From: Pelotomaculum thermopropionicum SI
GTDB taxonomy: Bacteria > Bacillota > Desulfotomaculia > Desulfotomaculales > Pelotomaculaceae
Direction of reading: 5' to 3'
Assembly (NCBI GenBank): GCA_000010565.1
Contig: AP009389.1
Span: 2,790,001-2,854,000 of the forward strand
DNA: 64,000 nt
In this document: one piece after another, positions 16,213 to 24,924 of the stretch
Numbering within the stretch: the stretch's first letter is position 1
Layout: each line of letters begins with the position of its first letter
Notes under the pieces: generated by a model
Databases searched by the model: none
Seen by the model: the letters and a program-made list of their open reading frames with translations, nothing else
Told to the model about the DNA's origin: nothing
Position numbers and translations under genes: made by a program

Positions 16213-16914
16213 GTGATCGATTTTTACGCGGAGCATAAGATGTTGGTGTGGATAGCAGCTATCAGCCTATCCATAGCAGGTTGCCTGCTCTATTACATGA
16301 CTTTCGGACCCCGTACAGTATCGGGCAAAGGAATCGGCCCAGGTACCCTGGTGCGCAGATTCGGGATCCGGGAATGGATTTCCCATTGGCTGATGCTGCT
16401 CGGGTTCCTTACTTTGGCGGCTACTGGTTTCATGCAAGTTGTTCCAGGCACCGCACTGAGCCATTTAGGTCCATTTCATGGCTGGTTAGGATTCATATTT
16501 TTCCTTACTGCCTTGATAACTTTGCTTGGATGGATTCCTGACGCATTGTTCAAGCGGTATGATTGGCCTTGGTTGCTGAAGATGGGCGGATATTTTTCCC
16601 ATGATCCTAAACCACTAGCGGCCGGACGATTTAATGCCGGGCAAAAGATATATTACTGGTCGATCTTACTGGTGTTGATTGGCTTGCTGGTCAGTGCCGT
16701 CGTTATGGAACACGGCTCTCACAGTCTGGCAGGCAGAAAGGGACTGTTCTGGTGCGTTCATGGACTGCTGGGATGCCTGGCCACCATAATGGTCATCGGT
16801 CATGGCTTTCTTTCGATTTTCGTCAATCCTGATACAGCCCGGGTATTACGGGACGGCCGAGTTTCCAAAGCATACACAGATAAACACCATTCGCTCTGGG
16901 AAGTCCCACGGTAG
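16213..16914 (+). CDS. membrane cytochrome b subunit (formate dehydrogenase gamma-like)
   Basis: The likely start is GTG at 16213, 7 nt after AAAGGAGG; an upstream in-frame ATG at 16186 lies within merR. The protein, about 233 residues, has five predicted membrane helices. Histidines positioned for heme b occur in ISHWLMLLGFLTLAATGF, LGPFHGWLGFIFF and CVHGLLGCLATIMVIGHGF. It resembles the gamma subunits of formate dehydrogenases and related b561-type quinone-interacting anchors. It should pass electrons between the quinone pool and the ferredoxin/molybdoenzyme encoded downstream. Confidence 0.82.
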   Translation: MIDFYAEHKMLVWIAAISLSIAGCLLYYMTFGPRTVSGKGIGPGTLVRRFGIREWISHWLMLLGFLTLAATGFMQVVPGTALSHLGPFHGWLGFIFFLTALITLLGWIPDALFKRYDWPWLLKMGGYFSHDPKPLAAGRFNAGQKIYYWSILLVLIGLLVSAVVMEHGSHSLAGRKGLFWCVHGLLGCLATIMVIGHGFLSIFVNPDTARVLRDGRVSKAYTDKHHSLWEVPR

Positions 16915-16935
16915 ACCAGGAAAGGGGTTGGCAAA

Positions 16936-17361
16936 ATGGGCAAAGCTACGGATCATATCTTGATAAATACGAAAAACTGTAATGCCTGCGGCAAATGTAT
17001 TGAGGCCTGCCCAAAAGAAGTGCTTGGCAAAGTAAATATCATCTTTCATAAACATGCCCACGTAGATAAGGCTGAACAGTGCATAGGATGTCTGAAATGC
17101 GTCAAAGCATGCCCACAGAACGCCATAATCTCACGCCGCGGCCTGGAAAAAGCGGTCATATCATCTGCCATTTCTGACCATAGGCATAGGAGAAGCCACC
17201 GTCATGACCATCGAACAGTAATAATGCCTAGCATCTCGCCCCGGCACACTCTATTATTTAATATCTTAACGATTGGCCAACCAGGCAACGATTTTCAATT
17301 AAAAGGCACAATAATTAGCCAGCTATATTGGCTGGCCGGAGGTGCAATATGCAAAATATAA
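16936..17361 (+). CDS. 4Fe-4S ferredoxin subunit
   Basis: The first 77 residues hold two 4Fe-4S motifs, CNACGKCIEACP and CIGCLKCVKACP, after an AAAGGGG ribosome binding site. The remaining 64 residues (from about SDHRHRRSHRHDHR) are low-complexity and unlike any ferredoxin. The neighbouring frame there reads TIGIGEATVMTIEQ and stops, so a frameshift near 17180 is possible. The listed frame overlaps the start of the next gene by 13 bp. It is the probable electron carrier between the cytochrome b and the molybdopterin subunit. Confidence 0.8.
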   Translation: MGKATDHILINTKNCNACGKCIEACPKEVLGKVNIIFHKHAHVDKAEQCIGCLKCVKACPQNAIISRRGLEKAVISSAISDHRHRRSHRHDHRTVIMPSISPRHTLLFNILTIGQPGNDFQLKGTIISQLYWLAGGAICKI

Positions 17362-19652
17362 GGATAATCAAATCAGCCTGCCGTATGTGTCACGGAGTAT
17401 GTCAAGTTCTGGTTCACATGGAAGGAGAACGGGTAGTAAAAATTACGGGGGATCCGGAAAGCCCTACCAGCCGTGGCTACATCTGCCGCAAGGGAGCTGC
17501 TTCGGCAGAACTGCTGTATCACCCTGACCGGGTGCTGCAGCCGTTGCGCAGAGCAGGCAAACGCGGTGAAAACAAATGGACGCCAATATCCTGGGATGAA
17601 GCGCTGGATGAGATGGCGGAGCGGCTGCTCAAAATAAAACGCGAGAGCGGGCCACAGTATTTCGCTATGATGCACGGAACAGGACGACCTTACGAAAACC
17701 TGGGGGCTCGTTTTGCCAACGCTTTCGGGACGCCCAACTTCACCGGCGTAGGTCATATCTGTTTCTGGCCACGTGTTTACGCCAATATATTTACACAAGG
17801 GATGTCTGAGATGCCGGTGTGCGACGTTTACGGTCAGGGTGGAGTGGAACCTCAATGTGTACTTATATGGGGATGCAACATCACTGGTCCCAAGGGGCAT
17901 AATTCGTCTGACGGAATGTGTGGAGCACTGCTGCAAAAGGTTATAAAAAATGCCCAAAAAGTAATAGTAGTAGATCCCAGACGCATTTCCCCGGCGGAAA
18001 ATGCCGACCACTGGCTGCAATTAAGACCTGGAACCGATGGAGCACTGGCGTTGGCTATGATCAACGTCATCATCGTTGAAGACTTGATCGATAGGGAGTT
18101 TGTTAATAACTACACCGTAGGATTCGACCGTCTCAAAGAGCATATAAAGCCTTTCACGCCAGAATGGGCGGAAGAAATAGTTGGGGTAGGAGCTGAAGAT
18201 ATCAGAGCGGCAGCCCGCACTTACGCTACTGTCAAACCAGCTTGTATGCAATGGGGAAATGCCGTCGACCATAGTATGTGCAACTTTCATACGGCCCGCT
18301 CGCTGCTGATACTGCGGGCAATCACGGGTAATTTACATGTACCTGGTGGAGACATTGTATTCGAACGCCCCCAGGGCTTGCGCGTTAAATTTCCGTACCT
18401 GGATATAGATTTCGCTGGATTTCGTTTTATGCCCTTGCAGAATTACCAGTATGCCTTGGATGGAAATCATGGAAAACAAAATATATCTTCAACTAAAAGA
18501 TTTATCCAGGATCGAACCCTTCAATTTCTGGACTTTTTGAAATACAATTTTTACCCGTTACTCAGGAAGTTTAGCCAAGGGGAAGGGCAAGCACTTAAAC
18601 TGATGGCCGAATTAAAAGGCGCCCGGTATCCCCTGAGTCCGGTTATTCATCCGCCAACCTTCTGGAAGTCTATCGTCAACAATGACCCATATCGTATCCG
18701 GGCTTTATGGATTATAGGGGCTAATCCCCTGCTCACCATGAGCAATTCATTATTAATAGAAGAAGCTTTAAAACTAATCGAATACATAGTAGTTTCCGAT
18801 TTCTTCTTAACTCCGACGGCGCATTATGCCGACTTGTTTCTTCCCGCATCAACGTGGCTGGAGTATGACGAGGTCCATAACTCGGGTGCGCATACGTTTA
18901 GCGTATTTCCCCGGAAAAAGGTGGTTAAGATCGGAGATACACTTGATGACCAAGAGGTCATGATCCGGTTGGCCCATCGGTTAGGCATGCATGATGCTTT
19001 TCCCTGGCGCAGCCACCAGGAACTTACCGATTGGATGCTGAAAGGCACCGGTCTGAGTTTTGAAGAATTTTGTGAAAAAGGCATCTTGACCGGCAAGGCC
19101 AGATATTATGCTTATGAGAAAGAGAAACACTTTTTTCGCACGCCTTCAGGAAAATTTGAGATATATTCTGATACCCTGGCTTCAATGGGAATTTCACCTC
19201 TCCCAATCTATCGTGAACCAGCGTTTTCACCAGTTTCAACTCCTCAAGTGGCCGAAAAGTATCCTCTGATATTGATTGGCGGGGTTAAAATGGCCGATTA
19301 CTTCCATAGCGAAGGCCGCCAGATAAGCTCGCTGCGCCGCAGAAATCCAGATCCACTGGTAGAAATAAACCCTAAAACTGCTGCATCTATAGGGTGTTCA
19401 GAGGGTGATTGGGTTTGGATTGAGACCCCCCATGGCAGGGTAAAAATGCGTGCCAAACTATTTGACGGGATAGCTGAGAATGTAGTCTGCGCTCAATACG
19501 CATGGTGGTTTCCTGAGGAAGCACCACCTGAACATGGTTGGAAAAAATCAAACATCAACCTGACTTTCGGTGAGATGGATTATGATCCGGAAACCGGCTC
19601 GGAATCATTAAAAAGTATGCTATGTAGAATATACCCGGTAGGAAATAATTAA
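17349..19652 (+). CDS. molybdopterin (Mo or W) oxidoreductase, DMSO-reductase superfamily
   Basis: The start is ATG 17349, preceded by GGAGGTG, giving 767 residues. Cys11, Cys14, Cys18 and Cys46 form the N-terminal 4Fe-4S site (CRMCHGVC...YICRKG). The MopB body includes WTPISWDEALDEMAE, MQWGNAVDH, GANPLLTMSN and the C-terminal dinucleotide-binding domain (KYPLILIGGVKMADYFHSEG). Cys138 in VGHICFWPR lies where the metal ligand is expected, so this is a Cys-type, not selenocysteine, enzyme. No twin-arginine signal is seen, so it should act in the cytoplasm. It resembles PhsA/PsrA and acetylene-hydratase-like proteins more than true formate dehydrogenases; substrate unknown. Confidence 0.88.
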   Translation: MQNIRIIKSACRMCHGVCQVLVHMEGERVVKITGDPESPTSRGYICRKGAASAELLYHPDRVLQPLRRAGKRGENKWTPISWDEALDEMAERLLKIKRESGPQYFAMMHGTGRPYENLGARFANAFGTPNFTGVGHICFWPRVYANIFTQGMSEMPVCDVYGQGGVEPQCVLIWGCNITGPKGHNSSDGMCGALLQKVIKNAQKVIVVDPRRISPAENADHWLQLRPGTDGALALAMINVIIVEDLIDREFVNNYTVGFDRLKEHIKPFTPEWAEEIVGVGAEDIRAAARTYATVKPACMQWGNAVDHSMCNFHTARSLLILRAITGNLHVPGGDIVFERPQGLRVKFPYLDIDFAGFRFMPLQNYQYALDGNHGKQNISSTKRFIQDRTLQFLDFLKYNFYPLLRKFSQGEGQALKLMAELKGARYPLSPVIHPPTFWKSIVNNDPYRIRALWIIGANPLLTMSNSLLIEEALKLIEYIVVSDFFLTPTAHYADLFLPASTWLEYDEVHNSGAHTFSVFPRKKVVKIGDTLDDQEVMIRLAHRLGMHDAFPWRSHQELTDWMLKGTGLSFEEFCEKGILTGKARYYAYEKEKHFFRTPSGKFEIYSDTLASMGISPLPIYREPAFSPVSTPQVAEKYPLILIGGVKMADYFHSEGRQISSLRRRNPDPLVEINPKTAASIGCSEGDWVWIETPHGRVKMRAKLFDGIAENVVCAQYAWWFPEEAPPEHGWKKSNINLTFGEMDYDPETGSESLKSMLCRIYPVGNN

Positions 19653-19926
19653 TTGGTTTTTACCTGCCCCCAACTGTACCACCAATTATGTTAGGTTACA
19701 AAGCCATAAACAAGAAAAGTGGCGACTTATGGTAATGTCAATTAAAAAATTGGCTACAAAATATGTTTACGAAAATGGGCAAAGGCACCGTGACAGCCAA
19801 AATATTTATTACTCAATTCGTATAGTTTAAGATGCATATATATTATATATATATTATATACAAAACAGCCCGCAAACCAATGGTAAAACGGTTAACGTTA
19901 ACGGACTGTGGGTTATTTGATTTTAT

Positions 19927-20470
19927 CTATGCTTCCATGCGGGTACCATCCTTGAAACAAAACTCCAACCGGCCATCCGTGAGAACCGTAACCGTGTCGA
20001 TCACCGATGTCCAGAGTTTTTCATCAAATTCTTCAACAAGTAATGGCCGGGTTTCTATGTCCCGGATAAATGACTCCAGGGTATTATGCTTTTCACGGTG
20101 CTTTATACGGAGCGCTTCCAGTTGGGCAATCCGTTCCGTGGCCTTCCGGTGCCGCTCCATGTATCCCTTGTGCCGTTCGTTAAATCCATCCTGATTAACG
20201 GCAAAGCGGGCATTTTCATAAATGGCTTTTCTCGTGAGTTCCGAAACAACCTCAATTTCGCGTCGTAGTTCTTCAAGTTCAGCATCAATCTCTGTGCAGT
20301 TGCATAAGACTTCTTGGGCCAGCCGGCAGTTGACGAGCAGCTCATCCCGGTTACCCATCAGCATATTAAATGCCGCCAGAAACCGCTGCTTAATTTCATC
20401 TTCTGTAAGATGGGGTGTCTGGCAAGGTTTGTCGTTTTTATACTTCTCATTGCACCGCCATACCGTGCAA
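19927..20470 (-). pseudogene. large serine recombinase, C-terminal fragment (first copy)
   Basis: The minus-strand frame begins near a junction at about 20470 with VWRCNEKYKNDKPC (end of a zinc ribbon). It continues with TPHLTEDEIKQRFLAAFNML, a long coiled coil, and the terminal VTVLTDGRLEFCFKDG. These are the C-terminal features of phage or conjugative-element large serine recombinases. The catalytic N-terminal domain and the recombinase domain are missing. It abuts a second recombinase fragment in the opposite orientation. Confidence 0.8.
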
Positions 20471-20471
20471 A

Positions 20472-21564
20472 AACCTGGCCCGCGAAGTAATGAAGGGCAT
20501 AAAGGAAACCTCACTGCAAGGAAAACATACGGGTGGACTCCCTCCCCTAGGCCTGTCGGTAGACAAGTAAGGCCATTATGTAATCAACGAAGCCGAGGCT
20601 GAGGCCGTCCGGATTATTTTCAACATGTTCCATCAAGGGCATGGTTACAGCGATATACAGGGCGAACTCAATAAAAAAGGGCTAAAAACCAAGCTCGGCC
20701 GACTGTTCAGCAAGAACATCTTACAAAACAAGAAATACGCAGGAATCTACGTTTTCAACCGGGCAGCAAGCAAGTCCCCCGACGGCAGCCGCAACAACCA
20801 CAAGTCAAAGAGCCCGGAAGAAGTAATCGAAATAAAGGACGCAATACCGGCAATCATCCCGCCCTAAATATTTTGGGAGGTACAGGAGAAGATAGATAAA
20901 AGCCAGAGGCAGAATTCAAAGGGCCGTTATAAAGCGCAAACAGTATACATTCTGTCCGGTGTTATCTGGTTTGGTTAGTGCGGCAAGAGAATGGTGGGAA
21001 CTTCATCAACCTACCACACCCGCGTATCCCGGGAGAACCGTAAACAATACTACTACGAGTGCAATTACGGCAAGCGAACCGGCGAATGCGGCAACGGCAA
21101 AATAAGAAAAGAACTGGCGGAGGAATACGTTTTGTCCGAATTGGAGGCCCGCCTTCTAAACGACAGCGCCATACCCGAACTTGCACGTAAGATTTCAATC
21201 CACTATAAACAAGAAAAAATGAAAAACGCCGGCGAAGGGTTTATTTCTCGAACAAGAACTCTCCAAAGTCGACAAACAAATCAACAACCTGGTCCAAGCA
21301 ATTACAGAAGGCGGTGCGACGGTCCGCGCTATTGTCGAAAAACTAAAGAACCTTGAGGCAAAAAAGTCCTCACTCGAAAGCAGGCTGCAGGAGTGGCGCA
21401 TTAAGCAATCACAGGATTTGCTGTCGGAAACGGTAATAGCTTCCTACCTGCAGCATTACCGTGAATTACTAAAAAGCAAGGACCCCATAAGCTGCAAACA
21501 ACTGGTGGAAGAGTTTGTTGAAAGGGTGACAATAAACAAAGACACCTTAAAGTTACCTTTAAGG
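20472..21564 (+). pseudogene. large serine recombinase, middle and C-terminal fragment (second copy)
   Basis: Successive plus-strand frames give NLAREVMKGIKETSLQGKHT, then YVINEAEAEAVRIIFNMF through AGIYVFNRAASKSPDG. Next come VQEKIDKSQRQNSKG, ILSGVIWFG.CGKRMVG, a zinc ribbon (YECNYGKRTGECGNGKI), a coiled coil and LVEEFVERVTINKDTLKL. At least four frameshifts or stops interrupt it, and the catalytic domain is absent. Its end runs into the tmRNA terminator just before the 3' end of ssrA, a classic integration site. Confidence 0.8.
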
Positions 21565-21568
21565 TGTC
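21541..21568 (-). terminator. tmRNA terminator (12-bp perfect stem)
   Basis: GACACCTTAAAG (21541-21552) and CTTTAAGGTGTC (21557-21568) form a perfect stem with a TTAC-type loop. It begins 12 nt beyond the tmRNA CCA end and is followed on the minus strand by TTTGTTTATT. The same DNA encodes the last residues of the recombinase remnant on the other strand. Confidence 0.8.
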
Positions 21569-21580
21569 TGTGGATTCATC

Positions 21581-21931
21581 TGGTGGAGGCGGGGGGAATC
21601 GAACCCACCGTCCGGAAGACCGACCACAGGAGACTCTCCGAGCGCAGGCTGTAGTTTAGGTTTCGCTCCGCGGGCGCCTACAGCCAGGCTCCCTTGGAGC
21701 TATCTCGATAAATCTCGCTTAAGCCCTCCGAGAATTGGGCGTTAAGCCAGCCCGTTAAGTCGACCCCCTAGCCCGGGCCACGGGCCCGGCGCGGGTAGAA
21801 GGTTAACTGCAATTAAGCAGCTAAAGCGTAGTTTTCTTTGGCAATTATTTTTTCCCACCGTTTTGCGGGCTGATGGAACCCCGGCTCGCTCCTCCTGCCA
21901 CCGCTTCCCCCGTCGAAACCTTTACGCCCCC
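21581..21931 (-). ncRNA. ssrA: transfer-messenger RNA (tmRNA)
   Basis: The 5' end GGGGGCGTAAAGG (from 21931) pairs over 7 bp with the 3' acceptor strand CGCCTCC before ACCA (21581). The T-arm GGTTCGATTCCCCCC lies near the 3' end, and TTTCGACGGGG follows the 5' end as in canonical tmRNAs. The tag reading frame GCC AAA GAA AAC TAC GCT TTA GCT GCT TAA encodes AKENYALAA. The length, 351 nt, is normal. smpB lies just upstream on the same strand. Confidence 0.97.
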
Positions 21932-21990
21932 GTATATCATTATATGCTTTTTCTTTCGGTTTAAACGCGGCACTGGTTATTTATAAAAAT

Positions 21991-22452
21991 TTAATGCAGC
22001 CTCATTCTTTCCTTTATTGCCCTGTCGATTTCCCGGCGGGCATCCCTGCTGGCAATGTCTTCCCGCCGGTCGTAAATTTTCTTGCCTTTGGCCAGGGCCA
22101 GCTCTATTTTGGCCAGGCCGTTTTTAAAGTAAACTTTCAGAGGTATCAGCGCCAGGCCCTTCTCCCTGGTCTTGCCCATAAGGCGCAGTATTTCATACTT
22201 GTGCATGAGCAGCCGGCGGGTGCGCTTTGGCTCGTGGTTAAACTGGTTGCCCTGCTCGTAAGGGCTTATATGCATATTATACAGCAGCAGCTCACCGTTT
22301 TCAACGCGGGCAAAGCTGTCCTGCAGGCTGGCCTTGCCCGCCCGGAGGGACTTTACCTCCGTGCCCCTTAAGGCCAAGCCGGCTTCAAAAGTCTCCAGGA
22401 TATGGTACTCGTGCCTGGCCCTCCTGTTTTCTGTCACCACTTTAACAGCCAT
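21991..22452 (-). CDS. smpB: SsrA-binding protein SmpB
   Basis: The most likely start is ATG 22452, preceded by AGGTGG; an in-frame extension to 22509 has no family similarity. The 153-residue product begins MAVKVVTENRRARHEY and contains TFEAGLALRGTEVKSLRAGK, the NMHISPYEQGN segment, LALIPLKVYFKNGLAKIEL and the basic tail KGKKIYDRRED...REIDRAIKERMR. SmpB binds the tRNA-like part of tmRNA and is needed for rescue of stalled ribosomes. Its gene is 60 bp upstream of ssrA, so both functions are adjacent and probably co-transcribed. Confidence 0.96.
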   Translation of the reverse strand: MAVKVVTENRRARHEYHILETFEAGLALRGTEVKSLRAGKASLQDSFARVENGELLLYNMHISPYEQGNQFNHEPKRTRRLLMHKYEILRLMGKTREKGLALIPLKVYFKNGLAKIELALAKGKKIYDRREDIASRDARREIDRAIKERMRLH

Positions 22453-22658
22453 AAAAACCACCTGAAAAAATAAACCCTTTTCCTTCTCTACAGGCAAGGG
22501 TGCTGACAATAACGGGGCACATACCGCTGCCGCACTCTAATTATAGCAACGCTGATTATTTTGTCAAGTAGCCGGGCCTACCCGGTGTGTTCATTCTGTG
22601 ATAATGTCACCCTGAAATATTTCTATGAAAATGTCACCCCTCTGGGTAAAATGAAAGG

Positions 22659-23996
22659 ATGATATTATCAATGACACAGGATGAACGAAACAAGCTTTAT
22701 GTTGCCCGCTGCTTACTCGATGGAAAAATGACTATCAGTGAAGCTGCAGAGACTTTAGGCCTTAGCGAACGCCAGGTAAAACGCATCAAAAAGGGGGTCA
22801 AAGAACACGGCGAGTCGTTCGTAATCCATAAAAACAGGGGCCGGAAGCCTCCACATGCTCTAACTGATGAAGTTCGAAAATTAGTGGTGAATCTTAAAAA
22901 ATCGGAGAAATACTCAAAAGCCAATTTTTCACATTTTCAAGAACTCCTTGAGGAATTTGAATCAATTAGCCTTAGCAAACCTTCGGTTTACAGAATACTT
23001 GTGGCAAATGGGCTGACAAGCCCCAAAAAACACTCTAAGGTGAAACGTCATAAGCGCAGAAAAAGGAAGCCCCAAAGAGGTATGCTGGTGATTATTGATG
23101 CCAGTCCTCACGCCTGGTTTTTTAACAATGAAGAATGCTCACTGCATGGCGCCGTTGATGATGCCACAGGGGAGATATTAGCCTTGTTTTTCATGCGTAA
23201 CGAGTGCCTCGAAGGACATTACCAGGTTATGAAGACTGTTATCTCGAATAATGGTGTGCCGCTGGCCGTTTATGCGGATCGCCATACCATCTTCCGTTCT
23301 CCTAAATCAGATAAATTATCGCTTGAAGAGGAATTAAACGGCAAAAAGGTCAAGGCTACTCAATTCGGCAGGGCTATGGCTGAGCTGGGAATTAACCTTA
23401 TTTGGGCAAAATCTGCTCAAGCAAAGGGCCGTATCGAAAGGTTATGGGAAACCCTGCAAAGCCGGCTTCCCGTTGAATTAAATATCGCTGGTATAACTAC
23501 TATGGAGGAGGCGAATGCTTTTTTAGCTACTTTTATTAATAAGTACAATGAAAAGTTTGCTGTTGAGCCTAAAGATCCTCAGCCTGCTTTCCGTAAGCTT
23601 GAGGATAACATTAACCTCGACTATATTTTATGCACCAAGGAAACCAGACAGATTGACCGGGGTTCTGCGTTTTCTTACGGGGGTGTTTATTACAGAGTTA
23701 TTTGTAACGGCAAAACAATGCCGATAGCTCCTAAAGCTAAAATTACAGTGCTAAAAAGCCCTCAGTTCGGCTTAAAGGTGCAATACGGCAGCTCAATTTA
23801 TGATATTGAGATATTAGAACAGTTGCCACCTAAAGACATAGCTCCTGGGCAGCCAAGGCAACCTCGTAAGCCTGTTAAGCCTGCAGAAAACCATCCCTGG
23901 CGAACCAAAACTACCACATTTCCCATAACCATCTACGATGAATCGGACCGGGAAATCCTTGATGCTCTATTCAGCTCAAGGCTTGCCTGGAGATAA
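22659..23996 (+). CDS. ISNCY/IS1202-like DDE transposase
   Basis: This 445-residue protein has an N-terminal helix-turn-helix (MTISEAAETLGLSERQVKRI), a second DNA-binding segment, and an rve-type catalytic core. The first Asp is in MLVIIDASPHAWF, the second in LAVYADRHTIF and the Glu in AKGRIERLWETLQ. The C-terminal basic tail is proline-rich. All catalytic residues and both element ends are present, so it may be active. Two ATGs (22659 and 22671) are possible starts. Confidence 0.9.
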   Translation: MILSMTQDERNKLYVARCLLDGKMTISEAAETLGLSERQVKRIKKGVKEHGESFVIHKNRGRKPPHALTDEVRKLVVNLKKSEKYSKANFSHFQELLEEFESISLSKPSVYRILVANGLTSPKKHSKVKRHKRRKRKPQRGMLVIIDASPHAWFFNNEECSLHGAVDDATGEILALFFMRNECLEGHYQVMKTVISNNGVPLAVYADRHTIFRSPKSDKLSLEEELNGKKVKATQFGRAMAELGINLIWAKSAQAKGRIERLWETLQSRLPVELNIAGITTMEEANAFLATFINKYNEKFAVEPKDPQPAFRKLEDNINLDYILCTKETRQIDRGSAFSYGGVYYRVICNGKTMPIAPKAKITVLKSPQFGLKVQYGSSIYDIEILEQLPPKDIAPGQPRQPRKPVKPAENHPWRTKTTTFPITIYDESDREILDALFSSRLAWR

Positions 23997-24037
23997 ATTT
24001 AACTTATGCTTTGAGCAGGAACCCTAAGCTCGTTTTT

Positions 24038-24185
24038 GGGCGGCTGCTCGTTTTACCCTTGACATGTGGGCTAAAATTGCTTAGCGAGGGGCGTATATGG
24101 TAGGTTTCTCATGCCCCTCGCCGTCGCCCCTCGCTGGTTAAAAATCAGCCCACAATGTCAAGGGCAGCCGCCCTTTTTCTTTTTG
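24038..24185 (+). terminator. long nested hairpin at the 3' end of the ISNCY element
   Basis: Three nested inverted repeats are stacked. GGGCGGCTGC (24038-24047) pairs with GCAGCCGCCC (24164-24173). CCCTTGACATGTGGGCT (24056-24072) pairs with AGCCCACAATGTCAAGGG (24147-24164). GCGAGGGGC (24084-24092) can pair with either of two GCCCCTCGC copies (24113-24121 and 24126-24134). The outer stem is followed by TTTTTCTTTTTG, so it can terminate transcription. It is far larger than a terminator needs. Confidence 0.75.
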
Positions 24186-24372
24186 CACTTTTTAATCCTT
24201 TAAACCTGTAGGGGGTGACATTTTATCAGAATAAAACTACCCCTTCTTAGGTGACATTTTCATAGAACATTGACAGTAGCCGGGCCTACCCGGACAGTGT
24301 CAAGATGCCGTATAAAAAAGAAAACCGGCCGCCCCGGGAACAACTAAAGCCATATTAGTTAATATTTGTATT

Positions 24373-24924
24373 TTATAGATTTAGTTCTTCGGCAATTCCC
24401 TGCATGGCCTCCAGCCCCAGGCCCAAAAACTCCTCCAGGGAAAGGCCCAGTTCGGAGCAGGTCCTGATCGTTTCCCTGTTCGCCCCGCGGGCAAAGGACT
24501 TTTCGTGAAAGCGGTTCATTAAAAAGGGCACGTCAATGGCGGCAAGCTTTTTTTCGGGGCGGATCAGGGCCCCGGCCACAATAAGCCCGGTCAGCGGGTC
24601 GGTGGCATAAAGGGCCTTGTCCAGCATGGACAGGCGGGGCAGGCCGTGGCGGTGGTTGTGCACCTTCACGGCATAAACCACATCCTCCGGCAGTCCCAGC
24701 CCGGCCAGCATCTCCGCCCCCTCCAGGCTGTGCCGGTCCGGATCGTCCTTGGTCCGGTCATAGTCTATGTCGTGCAAAAGACCGGCCAACCCCCACTTTT
24801 CCCGGTCCTGGCCGAAATGTTCGGCCAGGCGGCACATCACGGCCTCCACGGCAAGGGAATGGTTAAACAGGTTTTTGCTGGTCAGGTTCTTTTTTAACAA
24901 TGACAGTGCTTCTGCCCTATTCAA
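24373..24924 (-). CDS. HD-domain (HDIG) hydrolase
   Basis: This 183-residue protein shows the HD-domain metal motifs LFNHSLAVEAVM, GLLHDIDYDRTKDDPDRHS and AVKVHNHRHG. HDIG-type proteins of this size are usually metal-dependent phosphohydrolases. Its 3' end lies after the ISNCY element, and its start overlaps the end of the thioesterase gene by 8 bp, so the two form an operon. The substrate is not predictable. Confidence 0.85.
   Translation of the reverse strand: MNRAEALSLLKKNLTSKNLFNHSLAVEAVMCRLAEHFGQDREKWGLAGLLHDIDYDRTKDDPDRHSLEGAEMLAGLGLPEDVVYAVKVHNHRHGLPRLSMLDKALYATDPLTGLIVAGALIRPEKKLAAIDVPFLMNRFHEKSFARGANRETIRTCSELGLSLEEFLGLGLEAMQGIAEELNL

Larger units (their letters stand above)
22586..24275 (+). 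mobile_element. ISNCY-type insertion sequence with 18-bp target duplication
   Basis: The element is bounded by imperfect 26-bp terminal inverted repeats starting TGTGTTCATTCTGTGATA on the left and TGTCAATGTTCTATGAAA on the right (reverse strand), both ending AATGTCACC. It is flanked by the identical 18-bp repeats GTAGCCGGGCCTACCCGG at 22568-22585 and 24276-24293. Extra ATGTCACC copies inside each end look like transposase-binding sites. The target itself is a near-palindrome (CCGGG...CCCGG). Length is 1690 bp. Confidence 0.88.

Noticed and set aside
17349-19652. Selenocysteine-containing formate dehydrogenase
   Set aside because: No in-frame TGA is present at the metal-ligand position; a Cys codon is found in GHICFWPR, and the sequence does not look closest to formate dehydrogenases.
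21581-21660. Isolated tRNA gene on the minus strand
   Set aside because: The acceptor and T-arm belong to tmRNA: the matching 5' acceptor strand lies 340 nt away and the tag reading frame is between.
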